A stretch of 27,040 nt of DNA, taken from contig DDSH01000020.1 of the NCBI GenBank assembly GCA_002343775.1, forward strand, positions 7,158 to 34,197, in the 5' to 3' direction. Positions within the stretch are counted from its first letter, which is position 1; the number at the start of each line of letters is the position of its first letter. The translations under genes were made by a program, and so were the position numbers. Under the pieces are notes generated by a model that had not been told where the DNA came from, did no database searches, and saw only the letters and a program-made list of their open reading frames with translations. Origin of the DNA: Anaerolineales bacterium UBA2395 (GTDB taxonomy: Bacteria; Chloroflexota; Anaerolineae; Anaerolineales; Villigracilaceae). Positions 18,031-25,603 of the stretch are shown one piece after another.

Positions 18031-18793
18031 AAAACATACCAGCGAACCTCTCATCCGTGCTGAAGACATGCTTGCTCTCAAAAAGCGGCAGGGAAAATTT
18101 CCGTCATGTGCTCCGCCGCAGGGTGTCATTTTTTGCATGCGCAGCGATATTCCCCGCCGAATGCGTTGGCAGATTCCGCTGAAAAAAGTTGGTCGAACGC
18201 TCGGAGATATTTCTCTCGTCCGTGCTACACAGGGACGAGTTGGTGTGCTGACCGACTTCGGCATTGGCGCACCGGCGTTGGTCGCTTTTGCAGAGGAGAT
18301 GATCGCATGGGGTGTCCGTCGTTTTGTCCTGCTTTCGTGGGGCGGTTCGCTGCAGTCATCCTTGAAAGCCGGTGATGTTATCCTTGCGGAAAAAGCCATT
18401 CGCGACGAAGGTGTTTCCCATCATTACCTGCCTTCGGAGCGATACGCACATGCAGATGTGCCACTGTCGGCAATTGTGAAATCCTATCTCGCCGCGCAAA
18501 GGATCTCTTTCACTCTTGGCTCAACCTGGACCACGGACGCTCCCTATCAAGAGACAACAGCAGAGGTGGCTGCTTATCAAAATGAGGGCGTTCAGGTCGT
18601 GGAGATGGAAACCGCCGCCTTGTATGCACTTGCCCGATCAAAAAATGTGGCAGTTACATCCATCGTGATCGCAGCCGATGATCTGTCTGCGCAGAAGTGG
18701 CAGCCGCCGAAAGATTTCCATGCCATTGATCGTTCATTCGAGGTGTGTTATCGCGCCGCCATCCAAGCGTTGAACGGGGACTCATGCAATTAA
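18008..18793 (+). CDS. Nucleoside phosphorylase (uridine phosphorylase-like, PNP_UDP_1 fold)
   Basis: 261 residues from ATG 18008. GVLTDFGIGAPALVAFAEEM (79-98) is the phosphate/nucleoside-binding loop region. FVLLSWGGSLQSSLKAGDV (107-124) and DEGVSHHYLP (133-142) are the base-pocket region, and VVEMETAALYALA (197-209) is the ribose-binding motif with the conserved E-M-E. It resembles uridine phosphorylases more than hexameric PNPs. The first 60 residues are a lengthy N-terminal extension. Finding it embedded in a glycan operon is unusual; it might salvage UMP/UDP-derived nucleosides from sugar-nucleotide turnover (inference). Confidence 0.88.
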   Translation: MPIPNVPEKHTSEPLIRAEDMLALKKRQGKFPSCAPPQGVIFCMRSDIPRRMRWQIPLKKVGRTLGDISLVRATQGRVGVLTDFGIGAPALVAFAEEMIAWGVRRFVLLSWGGSLQSSLKAGDVILAEKAIRDEGVSHHYLPSERYAHADVPLSAIVKSYLAAQRISFTLGSTWTTDAPYQETTAEVAAYQNEGVQVVEMETAALYALARSKNVAVTSIVIAADDLSAQKWQPPKDFHAIDRSFEVCYRAAIQALNGDSCN

Positions 18794-19680
18794 TTTGTCC
18801 ACGCTGTCAGGGTGAATTAAAGACCGAAGCGCCGGATCAACTTCACTGCGAGCGAGATGCGCTTCTTTTCCGTCGCATAGATGGGATTTGGCGTTTCCTG
18901 CTGCCGGAACGCGAGTCACATTACGCGCGCTTCATCTCAGACTATGAAACGGTTCGTCGTTTAGAAGGCAGATTCTCCGCCGATGCTGCATACTATCGCG
19001 CCTTACCGTTCGCGGATCTGAGCGGACGTTTTTCCGCCGACTGGAAAATTCGCGCGACGAGTTTTCGGCTGCTTGAAAAAACCTTGCCAGAATCTTCATC
19101 GGTGTTGGATTTGGGTGCCGGCAATGGCTGGCTTTCAAATCGATTGTCGCGCGCCGGGCATGATGTTTGCGCCGTGGATTTGCTTGTCAATGTCGAAGAC
19201 GGCTTGGGCGCTTATCGAAATTACCTGTCGAAGTTCACTGCGTTGCAAGCAGAGTTTTCAACCCTGCCTTTTCCCAACGCCTCTGCAGATGTGGTCGTAT
19301 TCAATGCTTCGTTGCATTATGCAGAAGATATTGAGCAGGCACTGGAGGAATCGCTGCGAGTTTTGCGGGAAACCGGTATGCTCATCGTGATGGACTCGCC
19401 TGTTTATCACGATGCAGAGTCCGGCAGGCAGATGCTCGCCGAGCGCAAGGCGCAGTTTCTCGCTCGTTATGGGTTTCCTTCTGATTCGATTCCAAGCGAA
19501 GGCTTTTTGACTTATGACCGGATGCGCGAATTGGGTCGCCGTTTGGGCGTCGTTTGGCAGCATCGCGCCCCATTTTACGGCTGGAAGTGGGCGATTCGTC
19601 CCTTGTGGACGCGCCTGCGTGGTGGGCGCGAGCCGGCTCAATTTGGTCTATGGGCGGGCAGGCGTGTGAAACCAGACTGA
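18784..19680 (+). CDS. SAM methyltransferase with N-terminal Trm112-like zinc ribbon remnant
   Basis: 298 residues from ATG 18784, overlapping the phosphorylase stop. CPRC at residues 5-8 and C22 resemble a Trm112/RlmA-type zinc ribbon, but the fourth ligand is missing (HCERD has Asp at 25), so metal binding is doubtful. The class I fold follows: VLDLGAGNGWLSNRL (107-121), VCAVDLL, then DVVVFNASLHYAED and an LRETGMLIVMDS strand. It is the last gene of the polysaccharide operon. The target is unknown; small molecules or sugars are more likely than rRNA given the context. Confidence 0.87.
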   Translation: MQLICPRCQGELKTEAPDQLHCERDALLFRRIDGIWRFLLPERESHYARFISDYETVRRLEGRFSADAAYYRALPFADLSGRFSADWKIRATSFRLLEKTLPESSSVLDLGAGNGWLSNRLSRAGHDVCAVDLLVNVEDGLGAYRNYLSKFTALQAEFSTLPFPNASADVVVFNASLHYAEDIEQALEESLRVLRETGMLIVMDSPVYHDAESGRQMLAERKAQFLARYGFPSDSIPSEGFLTYDRMRELGRRLGVVWQHRAPFYGWKWAIRPLWTRLRGGREPAQFGLWAGRRVKPD

Positions 19681-19767
19681 ACGATTTGCGTATATCTACC
19701 CGGACTTTCATTTTTCATAAAAACGGTATACACTAATTTTGATACTTTCAACACAGGAGAGTGAATT

Positions 19768-20304
19768 ATGAACAAATCAGGTCGTTCCCAACTTGCGCTG
19801 GGTGTGATTCTCATTTTGATCGGCGCATGGTTCCTGCTTAATCAGACCATGCCTTCCTTCCGCGAGTTTTTTGAGCCGTACACCGAATGGCCCGCCAACA
19901 TGCTGTTGATCGGCGCGGGCATTCTCATCATTGGTCTTGTGACCGGTTCGCCCGGCTTGGCGGTCCCTGCCGCAATCGTGGCGGGCATTGGCGGCATTTT
20001 CTACTACCAGGAAATGACCAACGATTACGGTTCCTGGTCGTACATGTGGACGCTCATCCCCGGCTTCATCGGCTTGGGAACGGTTATTGCGGGATTGTTG
20101 GGCGATAACACGGGCTACAACCTCAAACGCGGACTGAACATGATGGTCGTCAGTGCGGTGTTGTTCCTTGTCTTTGCGTCCTTCCTGGGCGGTTTGGATA
20201 TTCTCGGTAGTTACGGTCCGGCTGTGCTGTTGATCCTGCTTGGTTTATGGGTCCTTGGCAGCGGACTTTATCGCTCGTATCGAAAAAGAGGAAAGGAGGA
20301 ATAA
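19768..20304 (+). CDS. Small multi-pass membrane protein (DUF5668-like)
   Basis: 178 residues, five to six short hydrophobic hairpins, opening with the LALGVILILIGAWFLLNQ motif seen in DUF5668/LiaF-type proteins. The middle contains SYMWTLIPGFIGLGTVIAG, similar to the WW..IPG segments of the protein encoded at 21117. An ACAGGAGAG ribosome-binding site precedes the ATG. It begins a three-gene run (19768, 20305, 21117); the 87-bp gap upstream holds the likely promoter, though only a weak -10 (TATACA, 19727-19732) is visible. The function of such proteins is probably envelope-stress or membrane related. Confidence 0.8.
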   Translation: MNKSGRSQLALGVILILIGAWFLLNQTMPSFREFFEPYTEWPANMLLIGAGILIIGLVTGSPGLAVPAAIVAGIGGIFYYQEMTNDYGSWSYMWTLIPGFIGLGTVIAGLLGDNTGYNLKRGLNMMVVSAVLFLVFASFLGGLDILGSYGPAVLLILLGLWVLGSGLYRSYRKRGKEE

Positions 20305-21102
20305 ATGCGACGCGGTCAACTGTTTTGGGGTGTTGCCCTGCTGCTGATCGGTGCTCTGATGTTCGCCAATACAGCGGGCATCCGTTTGCCCAACGGTAAT
20401 TCGCTGATGAGCCTGTTCTGGCCCCTCGTGCTGCTCGGCTCTGGTGTGTATGTGTTGGCGGGTGTCTTTATTCGCAGGAATGTGGAGACGGAGTCAGCGA
20501 GGGTTTCGCTGGAAGGCGCGCGTGAAGCCAGCATCAACATCAGTCATGGCGCTGGCGAACTCAAGATTCACGGCGGCGCTTCCGGCAATGACCTCGCTAC
20601 CGGTTCGTTCATGGGCGGGTTGGATCAAAAAGCCTCCCTCAATGGCGAAAGGCTTGAGGTCCGCATGAGACCCGCGAGTGAGTTTGTGGATTTCCCATTT
20701 TTTGGTATGCATGCGCAAATGGATTGGGATGTTGCACTTAATGCTTCCATCCCCACCGCGTTGGAAATGAATCTCGGCGCGAACAAATCGTCCATCAATT
20801 TGCTTGACATGAATGTAACGGATCTCCGATTGAAATCGGGAGCCAGTGATACCGATGTGACCTTTCCATCGCGTGGCCGCCTCAAAGCGGACTTTGAAAT
20901 TGGTGCCGCTTCCTTGACCTTGGTCATCCCTGAGGGTGTATCTGCCCGCATCCGCTCCTCCATTGGCGCAGGTGATGTCCATGTAGATTCGTCCCGTTTC
21001 CCGCGTCAAAATGGTCTCCATCAATCGCCCGATTTTGAAACCGCTGCCAATGCGGTGGATATCAATGTCAAAGGCGGCGCCTGTTCTGTCAGAATCAAAT
21101 AA
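20305..21102 (+). CDS. LiaF-like protein: DUF5668 membrane hairpin plus beta-rich domain
   Basis: 265 residues. Residues 5-58 form two membrane helices (LFWGVALLLIGALMFANTAG; LFWPLVLLGSGVYVLAGVF). From about 70 on the chain is a beta-strand solenoid rich in G/A/S: SINISHGAGELKIHGGA, LEMNLGANKSSINLLDM, LRLKSGASDTDVTF, ARIRSSIGAGDVHVDSS. This is the toast-rack/adhesin-like architecture of LiaF-type regulators. LiaF proteins sense envelope stress with LiaRS in Firmicutes, but no kinase is visible here. The ATG follows the previous TAA with zero spacing, so the two genes are co-translated. Confidence 0.85.
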   Translation: MRRGQLFWGVALLLIGALMFANTAGIRLPNGNSLMSLFWPLVLLGSGVYVLAGVFIRRNVETESARVSLEGAREASINISHGAGELKIHGGASGNDLATGSFMGGLDQKASLNGERLEVRMRPASEFVDFPFFGMHAQMDWDVALNASIPTALEMNLGANKSSINLLDMNVTDLRLKSGASDTDVTFPSRGRLKADFEIGAASLTLVIPEGVSARIRSSIGAGDVHVDSSRFPRQNGLHQSPDFETAANAVDINVKGGACSVRIK

Positions 21103-21116
21103 TCGGAGTGTGCATC

Positions 21117-21881
21117 ATGAAACGTTTTGATCCAAGAATAGTATTGGGCTTGCTGCTCATCATGGGCGGCGGACTAGCCCTCGCACAGTCGCTGGGATAT
21201 TTGGAAAATGCCACCAAACTCTTTTGGGGCGGCGCTTTTCTGGTTGCTGGTCTTGCCTTCCTCTCCTTGTTGTTTGGCGGACATTGGTGGAGCGCCTTCC
21301 CTGGCTTCATCCTTGTTGCACTGGGAGGCACCATTCTCCTGCCTGAAGCATTGGAAAATTTGGGCGGCGCCTTCTTTCTTGGTGGCGTTGCCCTGGCGTT
21401 TTGGTATGTCTATGCCTCCGACCGCAGTGAACGCTGGTGGGCGATCATTCCCGGCGGTGTGATGACGGCGCTTGCGCTGTTGGTGCTTGCTTCTTCATAC
21501 TTTGATGAGTATTCCGGTGCAATTGTGCTCGGTGGCATTGGTCTAACCTTTTTCATCGTCTATGTGACCGACGCTGCCGAACGTTGGTGGGCGATCATCC
21601 CCGGTGGTGTACTGGTTACACTCGCAGGCATGACCATCGCCGCCGAACGGTTTGCCGCGTTCGAAACGGCCGGGTTCTTCTTCTTCGGGCTTGCCATCAC
21701 CTTTTTATTGGTTGCCGTCCTCGCGCGCATGCAATGGGCATACTGGCCCGCTTTGGTGTTGGGAATCATGGGCTTTTTGGGAATTGCCTCCCTGTTGGAA
21801 TTCGCCAACTATCTCTGGGCGGCGGCATTGATCTTTGGCGGGGTCATCCTGCTCTTCCGCTACTTCACCCGAAGAGCATGA
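21117..21881 (+). CDS. Membrane protein made of four to five 50-residue hairpin repeats
   Basis: 254 residues from ATG 21117; CGGAG at 21104-21108 favours it over the GTG at 21108. After an N-terminal hairpin (6-55), units start at H56, R106, R156 and Q206, exactly 50 residues apart. Each opens with (R/H)WW..(I/F)PG and ends in a hydrophobic hairpin before D/E-R. Units 2 and 3 share RWWAIIPGGV and are nearly identical at the DNA level over 29 bp. It is the third gene of the DUF5668-type cassette. I do not recognise a characterised homologue; a structural or sensing role in the membrane is possible. Confidence 0.8.
   Translation: MKRFDPRIVLGLLLIMGGGLALAQSLGYLENATKLFWGGAFLVAGLAFLSLLFGGHWWSAFPGFILVALGGTILLPEALENLGGAFFLGGVALAFWYVYASDRSERWWAIIPGGVMTALALLVLASSYFDEYSGAIVLGGIGLTFFIVYVTDAAERWWAIIPGGVLVTLAGMTIAAERFAAFETAGFFFFGLAITFLLVAVLARMQWAYWPALVLGIMGFLGIASLLEFANYLWAAALIFGGVILLFRYFTRRA
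21282..21878 (+). repeat. Four in-frame 150-bp coding repeats
   Basis: Units at 21282-21431, 21432-21581, 21582-21731 and 21732-21878. The starts of units 2 and 3 (tggtgggcgatcatyccc) are the best conserved, and the others match mainly at the protein level. This is internal duplication of a transmembrane hairpin. Confidence 0.75.
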
Positions 21882-21898
21882 ACAACCTCCATGAATCG

Positions 21899-21932
21899 AT
21901 CACCCCTGTTTTTACAGGGGTGATTTTTTTTT
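21899..21932. terminator. Terminator between convergent genes
   Basis: atcacccctg (21899-21908) / caggggtgat (21915-21924) is a perfect 10-bp stem with a 6-base loop, followed by T to 21932. It terminates the plus-strand membrane cassette. The T run touches the stop codon of the minus-strand NifU gene. Confidence 0.92.
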
Positions 21933-22177
21933 CAGTTATCGGCGACCACTTTCAGGTTTGGGAAGAATTGATGCACGGTCCCTTCCACCCAGCCGTGCAG
22001 CGTGGAGGGCAGCAGGGGGCAGTTGAGACACGCACCGCCAAGCCGCACCTTCAAAGTAGTGTCTTCGAGGGAAACGAACTCCACCGTTCCCCCATGAAAT
22101 TGTTCGATGTAGGCGCTGATATTTTCGACGAGATGACGCACCTGCGTTTCCAGCGTATCCGAAGTGGTTGTGTTCAT
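21932..22177 (-). CDS. Stand-alone NifU C-terminal domain (Nfu-type Fe-S carrier)
   Basis: 81 residues. The domain spans nearly the whole chain, with GGTVEFVSLEDTTLKVRLGG and the cluster-binding GACLNCPL (C50, C53). Two such chains bridge one 4Fe-4S cluster for transfer to apo-proteins. The ribosome-binding site AGGAAGG precedes the ATG, which overlaps the TGA of the cyclic-nucleotide-binding gene (ATGA, 22174-22177), so the two are co-translated. No IscS/SufS or scaffold gene is nearby. Confidence 0.9.
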   Translation of the reverse strand: MNTTTSDTLETQVRHLVENISAYIEQFHGGTVEFVSLEDTTLKVRLGGACLNCPLLPSTLHGWVEGTVHQFFPNLKVVADN

Positions 22178-22650
22178 GCAGACCTTCCTGTCTGATTTTC
22201 TTGACCAGACTCCAACAAAAGCTTGATCTGTGTATGCGCGTTCTCCCAGCGCGGCGAGACCATGCGCGCCAGCCTGTCAATGGTCTTGATGCCCATCTCG
22301 GGTTCTTCATCAACCAGATCCCAAAGCTGATCTCCGTGAATGCGCAGCGACTCCAGGTTTGTTTCACTGATCACGCTGGAAGTATATTTTGCCCTGCGGA
22401 TCACCGCCGACCAGCCAAATACATCCCCCGCGCGCAGGCGAGTCAAAACCATCGGGATGCCATCATAGGGTTTGTATTGAATTGCGACCTTACCGCTCGT
22501 GATCAAATAAAGATGCGTTGCGGGGTCGCCCTGCCCAAAGATAACAGTTCCCGCAGGACAGGAGTAAGGTTCGAAGTACGCTTTGAGCAGGTCTGTTTCC
22601 ATGGGAGTAATATCCTGAAATAGGGAGGCATGGGGCAGAGAATCCAACAT
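22174..22650 (-). CDS. Cyclic-nucleotide-binding-fold protein without DNA-binding domain
   Basis: 158 residues covering a Crp/Fnr-type beta-roll (FGQGDPATHLYLITSGKVAI at 38-57, then LRAGDVFGWSAVI) and a C-terminal helix; there is no helix-turn-helix. The phosphate-binding cassette, normally GE..L....R.A, reads GDVFGWSAVIRRAKYTSSV: the conserved Glu is Trp80, so canonical cAMP binding is unlikely. Relatives with GW-S-A cassettes exist and their ligands are unknown. It is coupled to the NifU gene, suggesting a redox or Fe-S related sensor (inference). The start at 22650 has no clear Shine-Dalgarno; M17 (22602) is an alternative. Confidence 0.8.
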   Translation of the reverse strand: MLDSLPHASLFQDITPMETDLLKAYFEPYSCPAGTVIFGQGDPATHLYLITSGKVAIQYKPYDGIPMVLTRLRAGDVFGWSAVIRRAKYTSSVISETNLESLRIHGDQLWDLVDEEPEMGIKTIDRLARMVSPRWENAHTQIKLLLESGQENQTGRSA

Positions 22651-22714
22651 TTAGGGTCATGTTAATCAACGTCTGTATAAGTTTCCAGTATCATCTATCC
22701 TATAGTCGGTGACA

Positions 22715-22742
22715 TTTATCCCCTTTTTCATTAGGGGATAAA
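22715..22742. promoter_or_regulatory. Perfect palindrome between divergent genes
   Basis: tttatcccct (22715-22724) and aggggataaa (22733-22742), 10-bp arms and an 8-base spacer, in the 151-bp gap between the cyclic-nucleotide-fold gene and the zinc ribbon gene. A regulator site or an mRNA hairpin are both possible; as a terminator it is badly placed. A weak promoter (ttgagt at 22746-22751, then 17 bp and aatgat) follows toward the zinc ribbon gene. Confidence 0.55.
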
Positions 22743-22801
22743 ACCTTGAGTTATACTTTGCAAAATGTAATGATTTTCAGCCCCACCTCTTCAGAATACT
22801 G

Positions 22802-23008
22802 ATGAATGATTTAACCACCCTGTCCTCGCTTGAAAGACTCCTGTTGGGTATCGATACACCGCACCTTGAACAAAAGAGATACGCGCCGCTTCGAAAAGGC
22901 GAGATTTGTCCAATGTGTGGAGAAGGCAAATTGGACTACAACGGACTATTGCAATTGGAATGTCCATCTTGTGGGTACGTTAGTGCAGAAGGTGGCGGCT
23001 GCACCTGA
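22802..23008 (+). CDS. Small zinc ribbon protein
   Basis: 68 residues. CPMCGEGKL (C36, C39) and CPSCGYV (C54, C57) form a complete four-cysteine zinc ribbon; a fifth cysteine is the penultimate residue. The first 30 residues are a helical leader (LSSLERLLLGI). Ribbons of this type often bind nucleic acid or protein partners, or read redox state, but nothing decides the role. No clear Shine-Dalgarno precedes the ATG. It is followed 36 bases later by the thioredoxin-like gene. Confidence 0.7.
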   Translation: MNDLTTLSSLERLLLGIDTPHLEQKRYAPLRKGEICPMCGEGKLDYNGLLQLECPSCGYVSAEGGGCT

Positions 23009-23044
23009 TAACCGATTCGCATCCCGTGTGGATGCCAGGAATTT

Positions 23045-23617
23045 ATGTCAAACACTGCTCAACCCTCCCTTGGAAAATTTCTTGCCCTGTTGATGATCGG
23101 ATGCGGATTCATTGCCATCGGAATTATGTTCCTGATGCTTTCCGATGAAACAGCGAACGCATCCGCTTCCACTGTGGACTTTTCAACGGTCCCGTCCGAA
23201 GTGAATTATCCTGCCCCGGACCTTTCCCTAACCGATCTGGATGGCAAGCCAGTTTCTCTTGTCGATTACCGCGGGCAGGTGGTCTTGGTCAACCTCTGGG
23301 CGACCTGGTGCCCTCCCTGCCGCGAAGAAATGCCCACTCTGGTCGAGTTCTATAAAAAATATAGGTCTCTCGGTTTTGTGCTGATCGCCATCGATCAAGG
23401 GGAGACTGCCGAACTGGTAAAACCATTTGTGACGGAGTTCGCTCTCCCGTTCCCAGTCTGGTTGGATATGGAAAGTTTGGCGGGCAGGGAATTTAACACG
23501 ATGAACCTGCCCAGTTCTTATGTCATTGACCGGGATGGGCAAGTCAGGTTGATGTGGATCGGCGGCATCTCCCGGAAGAATCTTGAAGCGTACGTACCAA
23601 AAATCATCACGGAGTAA
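23045..23617 (+). CDS. Membrane-anchored TlpA/ResA-like thioredoxin
   Basis: 190 residues. A single N-terminal membrane anchor (FLALLMIGCGFIAIGIMFLM, 12-31) is followed by a thioredoxin-like domain with WATWCPPCREE (catalytic C89, C92) and the cis-Pro region LPSSYVIDRDG. This is the AhpC/TSA-TlpA/ResA type facing the outside of the membrane. Such proteins reduce disulfides in c-type cytochrome maturation or in exported proteins. CCAGGAATTT precedes the ATG. Ten bases separate it from the OsmC gene, so the two are likely co-transcribed. Confidence 0.92.
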   Translation: MSNTAQPSLGKFLALLMIGCGFIAIGIMFLMLSDETANASASTVDFSTVPSEVNYPAPDLSLTDLDGKPVSLVDYRGQVVLVNLWATWCPPCREEMPTLVEFYKKYRSLGFVLIAIDQGETAELVKPFVTEFALPFPVWLDMESLAGREFNTMNLPSSYVIDRDGQVRLMWIGGISRKNLEAYVPKIITE

Positions 23618-23626
23618 AAGGCACCT

Positions 23627-24097
23627 ATGGATATAGCGATCAACTGGAAGGGACGGATGACATTTGAAGGGGCGGGCGATTCCGGTTTTGTGCAAAGACT
23701 GGATTCTGACGAGTCGGTGGGCGGGGATAACAGCGGGGCGCGCCCAATGGAATTCATCGGCATTGGGCTGGCAGGTTGCACCGCCATGGATGTGATCTCC
23801 ATCCTATCCAAGAAGAAACAGGTGGTGACAGATTTTCAGGTGAATTTCCGCGGTGAACGCGCAGCAGAGCATCCGAAAGTTTTCACTCGTGGCGTTATCG
23901 AATATCTTTTCTACGGCTCGAACATAGATGAAGCAGCTGTTTTACGCGCCATCGGGCTTTCGGCAGAGAAGTATTGTCCTGCCCAGGCAATGCTCGGAAA
24001 GGTCTTCCCGATCCGTTTGGTATATAAAATATTCGATGGGGATACAAAAGCGCTTGTGAAGGAAGGCGAATACGAACAACCGGCAGCAGGTTCGTAA
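23627..24097 (+). CDS. OsmC/Ohr family peroxiredoxin-like protein
   Basis: 156 residues. The two redox cysteines are C51 in LAGCTAMDVISIL and C117 in EKYCPAQAML. PMEFIGIGLAGC and the GLSAEKYC spacing are typical of OsmC (YhfA-like branch). The family reduces organic hydroperoxides through a Cys pair. It sits directly after the thioredoxin-like gene, which could not easily serve as reductant because it faces the exterior. It ends 9 bases before the stop of the convergent LysM/M23 gene, with no room for a separate terminator. Confidence 0.9.
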   Translation: MDIAINWKGRMTFEGAGDSGFVQRLDSDESVGGDNSGARPMEFIGIGLAGCTAMDVISILSKKKQVVTDFQVNFRGERAAEHPKVFTRGVIEYLFYGSNIDEAAVLRAIGLSAEKYCPAQAMLGKVFPIRLVYKIFDGDTKALVKEGEYEQPAAGS

Positions 24098-24106
24098 ATA
24101 CGAAAG

Positions 24107-25603
24107 TTATGGATAACTGCCGCTGATGGCGGCGAAGGCATCGCCGCATTCACACGCGATCACAACCGCGCTGCCTTTGGTCAGTGTTCCCTGGTATGCC
24201 TCGCTGCCATTGTGTGCGGTCCATCCGCTCAGTATGAATGGCAGGGCGCTGTCAGCGACGATCCATTCGCCGTTGTATTTTCGGGCAACATGCACATGTG
24301 TTCCAGTGGATCGTCCGCCTTCGCAGGAGGGATACCCGATCTTGTCACCCGCTTTCAGGTCCGCGCCCAGAGGCGCACGTTGGCTTGTGGCAAGGTGCAG
24401 GTAATACACGACCCAGCCGGTGCGTTCATTCCCATCTCGATCCAGGTCAAGGGCTACCCCCTCCACTGAGGAACGGACGACCAGCCCGTCGGCTACGGCA
24501 GTGGCGTAGTTCTCGGGCTTGGCTGGCACACAACCAGATTGTTCAGATGGGGGGGCAAAATCCACCGCAGAGAAAGGCTCGCCAGTCCCCCAGCCTGTGT
24601 GAGGTCCACCGGTGTAGCTCCACGTTTGATCGGCAGGGAAAGGCAGCAGCATTTCCGGTTGCTGCAAGCTGCCCGGAATCAGAACTAATTCTTCGTCCCA
24701 CGGGTCACCGAACAGATTTTTGTAAGTTAGCGACAGTCCCTCCGAGCTGGTGGCGCGGGCGTATTCATCCCCGGCGAACATCCTTGAAAAGTAATATTGA
24801 AGCGCGACCGAACCGGCGTTTTGCCAGGGGTCGGGGCGGCGCAGGATGCCTTCGGCATCATCAAACTCAAGCAGGGAGCCGATCCTCCAACCGTAGTAGC
24901 CATTGTTGAGAAGGTTTGCGGCGAGGACGAGTTGTAAATAAGGAGTTTCCCAATAGATGCGCTGCAACCCAAGCAGGTTCTTTTTCACTGGCGGCTCCGA
25001 TAAAGAGAGTGCTCCGCCTTGATACTCCAATATCGCCAGCAGCAACCGCGGACTGATGCTGTAGTTGGTGGCGATGTAATCAACAAGGTCGGCTCCGGAG
25101 CGGTTCTCCCCTGCGACATAGGCTCGATAATTTTTCAACCAGCCAGGTTGTGATGATACGAAAGCGGCTGTGTTGAAGCCTGTATGTGTAGGTCCGTTGA
25201 CGAAGGCGTGATCGGGGATGATCTGAAAGGGGCTGCCCCATAAGGCGCGATAATAGATCGGAATTTTCATTGGCATGCCGGGTGGCATGGTGGTGGCATC
25301 GCGGGGAATCTGTGGGTTGGCTGCCAAGATTTCGCCCGTAGTGGTGTTGAACCGCCGTGCCAGGGCAGGAACAGAATCGCCGGTTTGAGCGGTGTAGTCT
25401 ACCAATTCACCGGGGGCATACGCCGGGCGACTTGGCAATGGGGTCGGCATGGAAGCAGAATCGACCATTGCGCCTGCTTCTGCTTTGGTAGGAGTGGCAA
25501 CGACGCCCGTTTGAGGCGATGCCAAAGTGCAGGATGTCAGCGTCAGCACGGCAATTGTTAGTACCGTGATGAAATATCGCAGCATCTTCGTATGTTTATT
25601 CAT
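24107..25603 (-). CDS. Lipoprotein with LysM and LasA-type M23 peptidase domains
   Basis: 498 residues from ATG 25603, the start that puts a signal peptide with lipobox LTSC (lipidated C25) at the N-terminus. LysM spans about 69-115 (DYTAQTGDSVPALARRF). A helical central part about 120-320 is not recognised. The M23 domain has H335 (GGPH) and D348 (SAVDFAP) 13 residues apart, YYLHLA with H403, and THVH with H436 and H438, matching LasA/staphylolysin ligand and catalytic positions. It thus looks active on peptidoglycan cross-bridges at the cell surface. It overlaps the upstream paralogue by 8 bases. Confidence 0.88.
   Translation of the reverse strand: MNKHTKMLRYFITVLTIAVLTLTSCTLASPQTGVVATPTKAEAGAMVDSASMPTPLPSRPAYAPGELVDYTAQTGDSVPALARRFNTTTGEILAANPQIPRDATTMPPGMPMKIPIYYRALWGSPFQIIPDHAFVNGPTHTGFNTAAFVSSQPGWLKNYRAYVAGENRSGADLVDYIATNYSISPRLLLAILEYQGGALSLSEPPVKKNLLGLQRIYWETPYLQLVLAANLLNNGYYGWRIGSLLEFDDAEGILRRPDPWQNAGSVALQYYFSRMFAGDEYARATSSEGLSLTYKNLFGDPWDEELVLIPGSLQQPEMLLPFPADQTWSYTGGPHTGWGTGEPFSAVDFAPPSEQSGCVPAKPENYATAVADGLVVRSSVEGVALDLDRDGNERTGWVVYYLHLATSQRAPLGADLKAGDKIGYPSCEGGRSTGTHVHVARKYNGEWIVADSALPFILSGWTAHNGSEAYQGTLTKGSAVVIACECGDAFAAISGSYP

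Noticed and set aside
17370..18182. 270-residue plus-strand frame overlapping flippase and phosphorylase
   Set aside because: It is a different frame of the flippase gene. The flippase has clear membrane helices, whereas this product is an Arg/Ser/Cys-rich mixture typical of shadow translation.
22715..22742. Palindrome read as an intrinsic terminator
   Set aside because: It lies between two divergent start sites and has no following T run, so a regulatory or structural role is more plausible.
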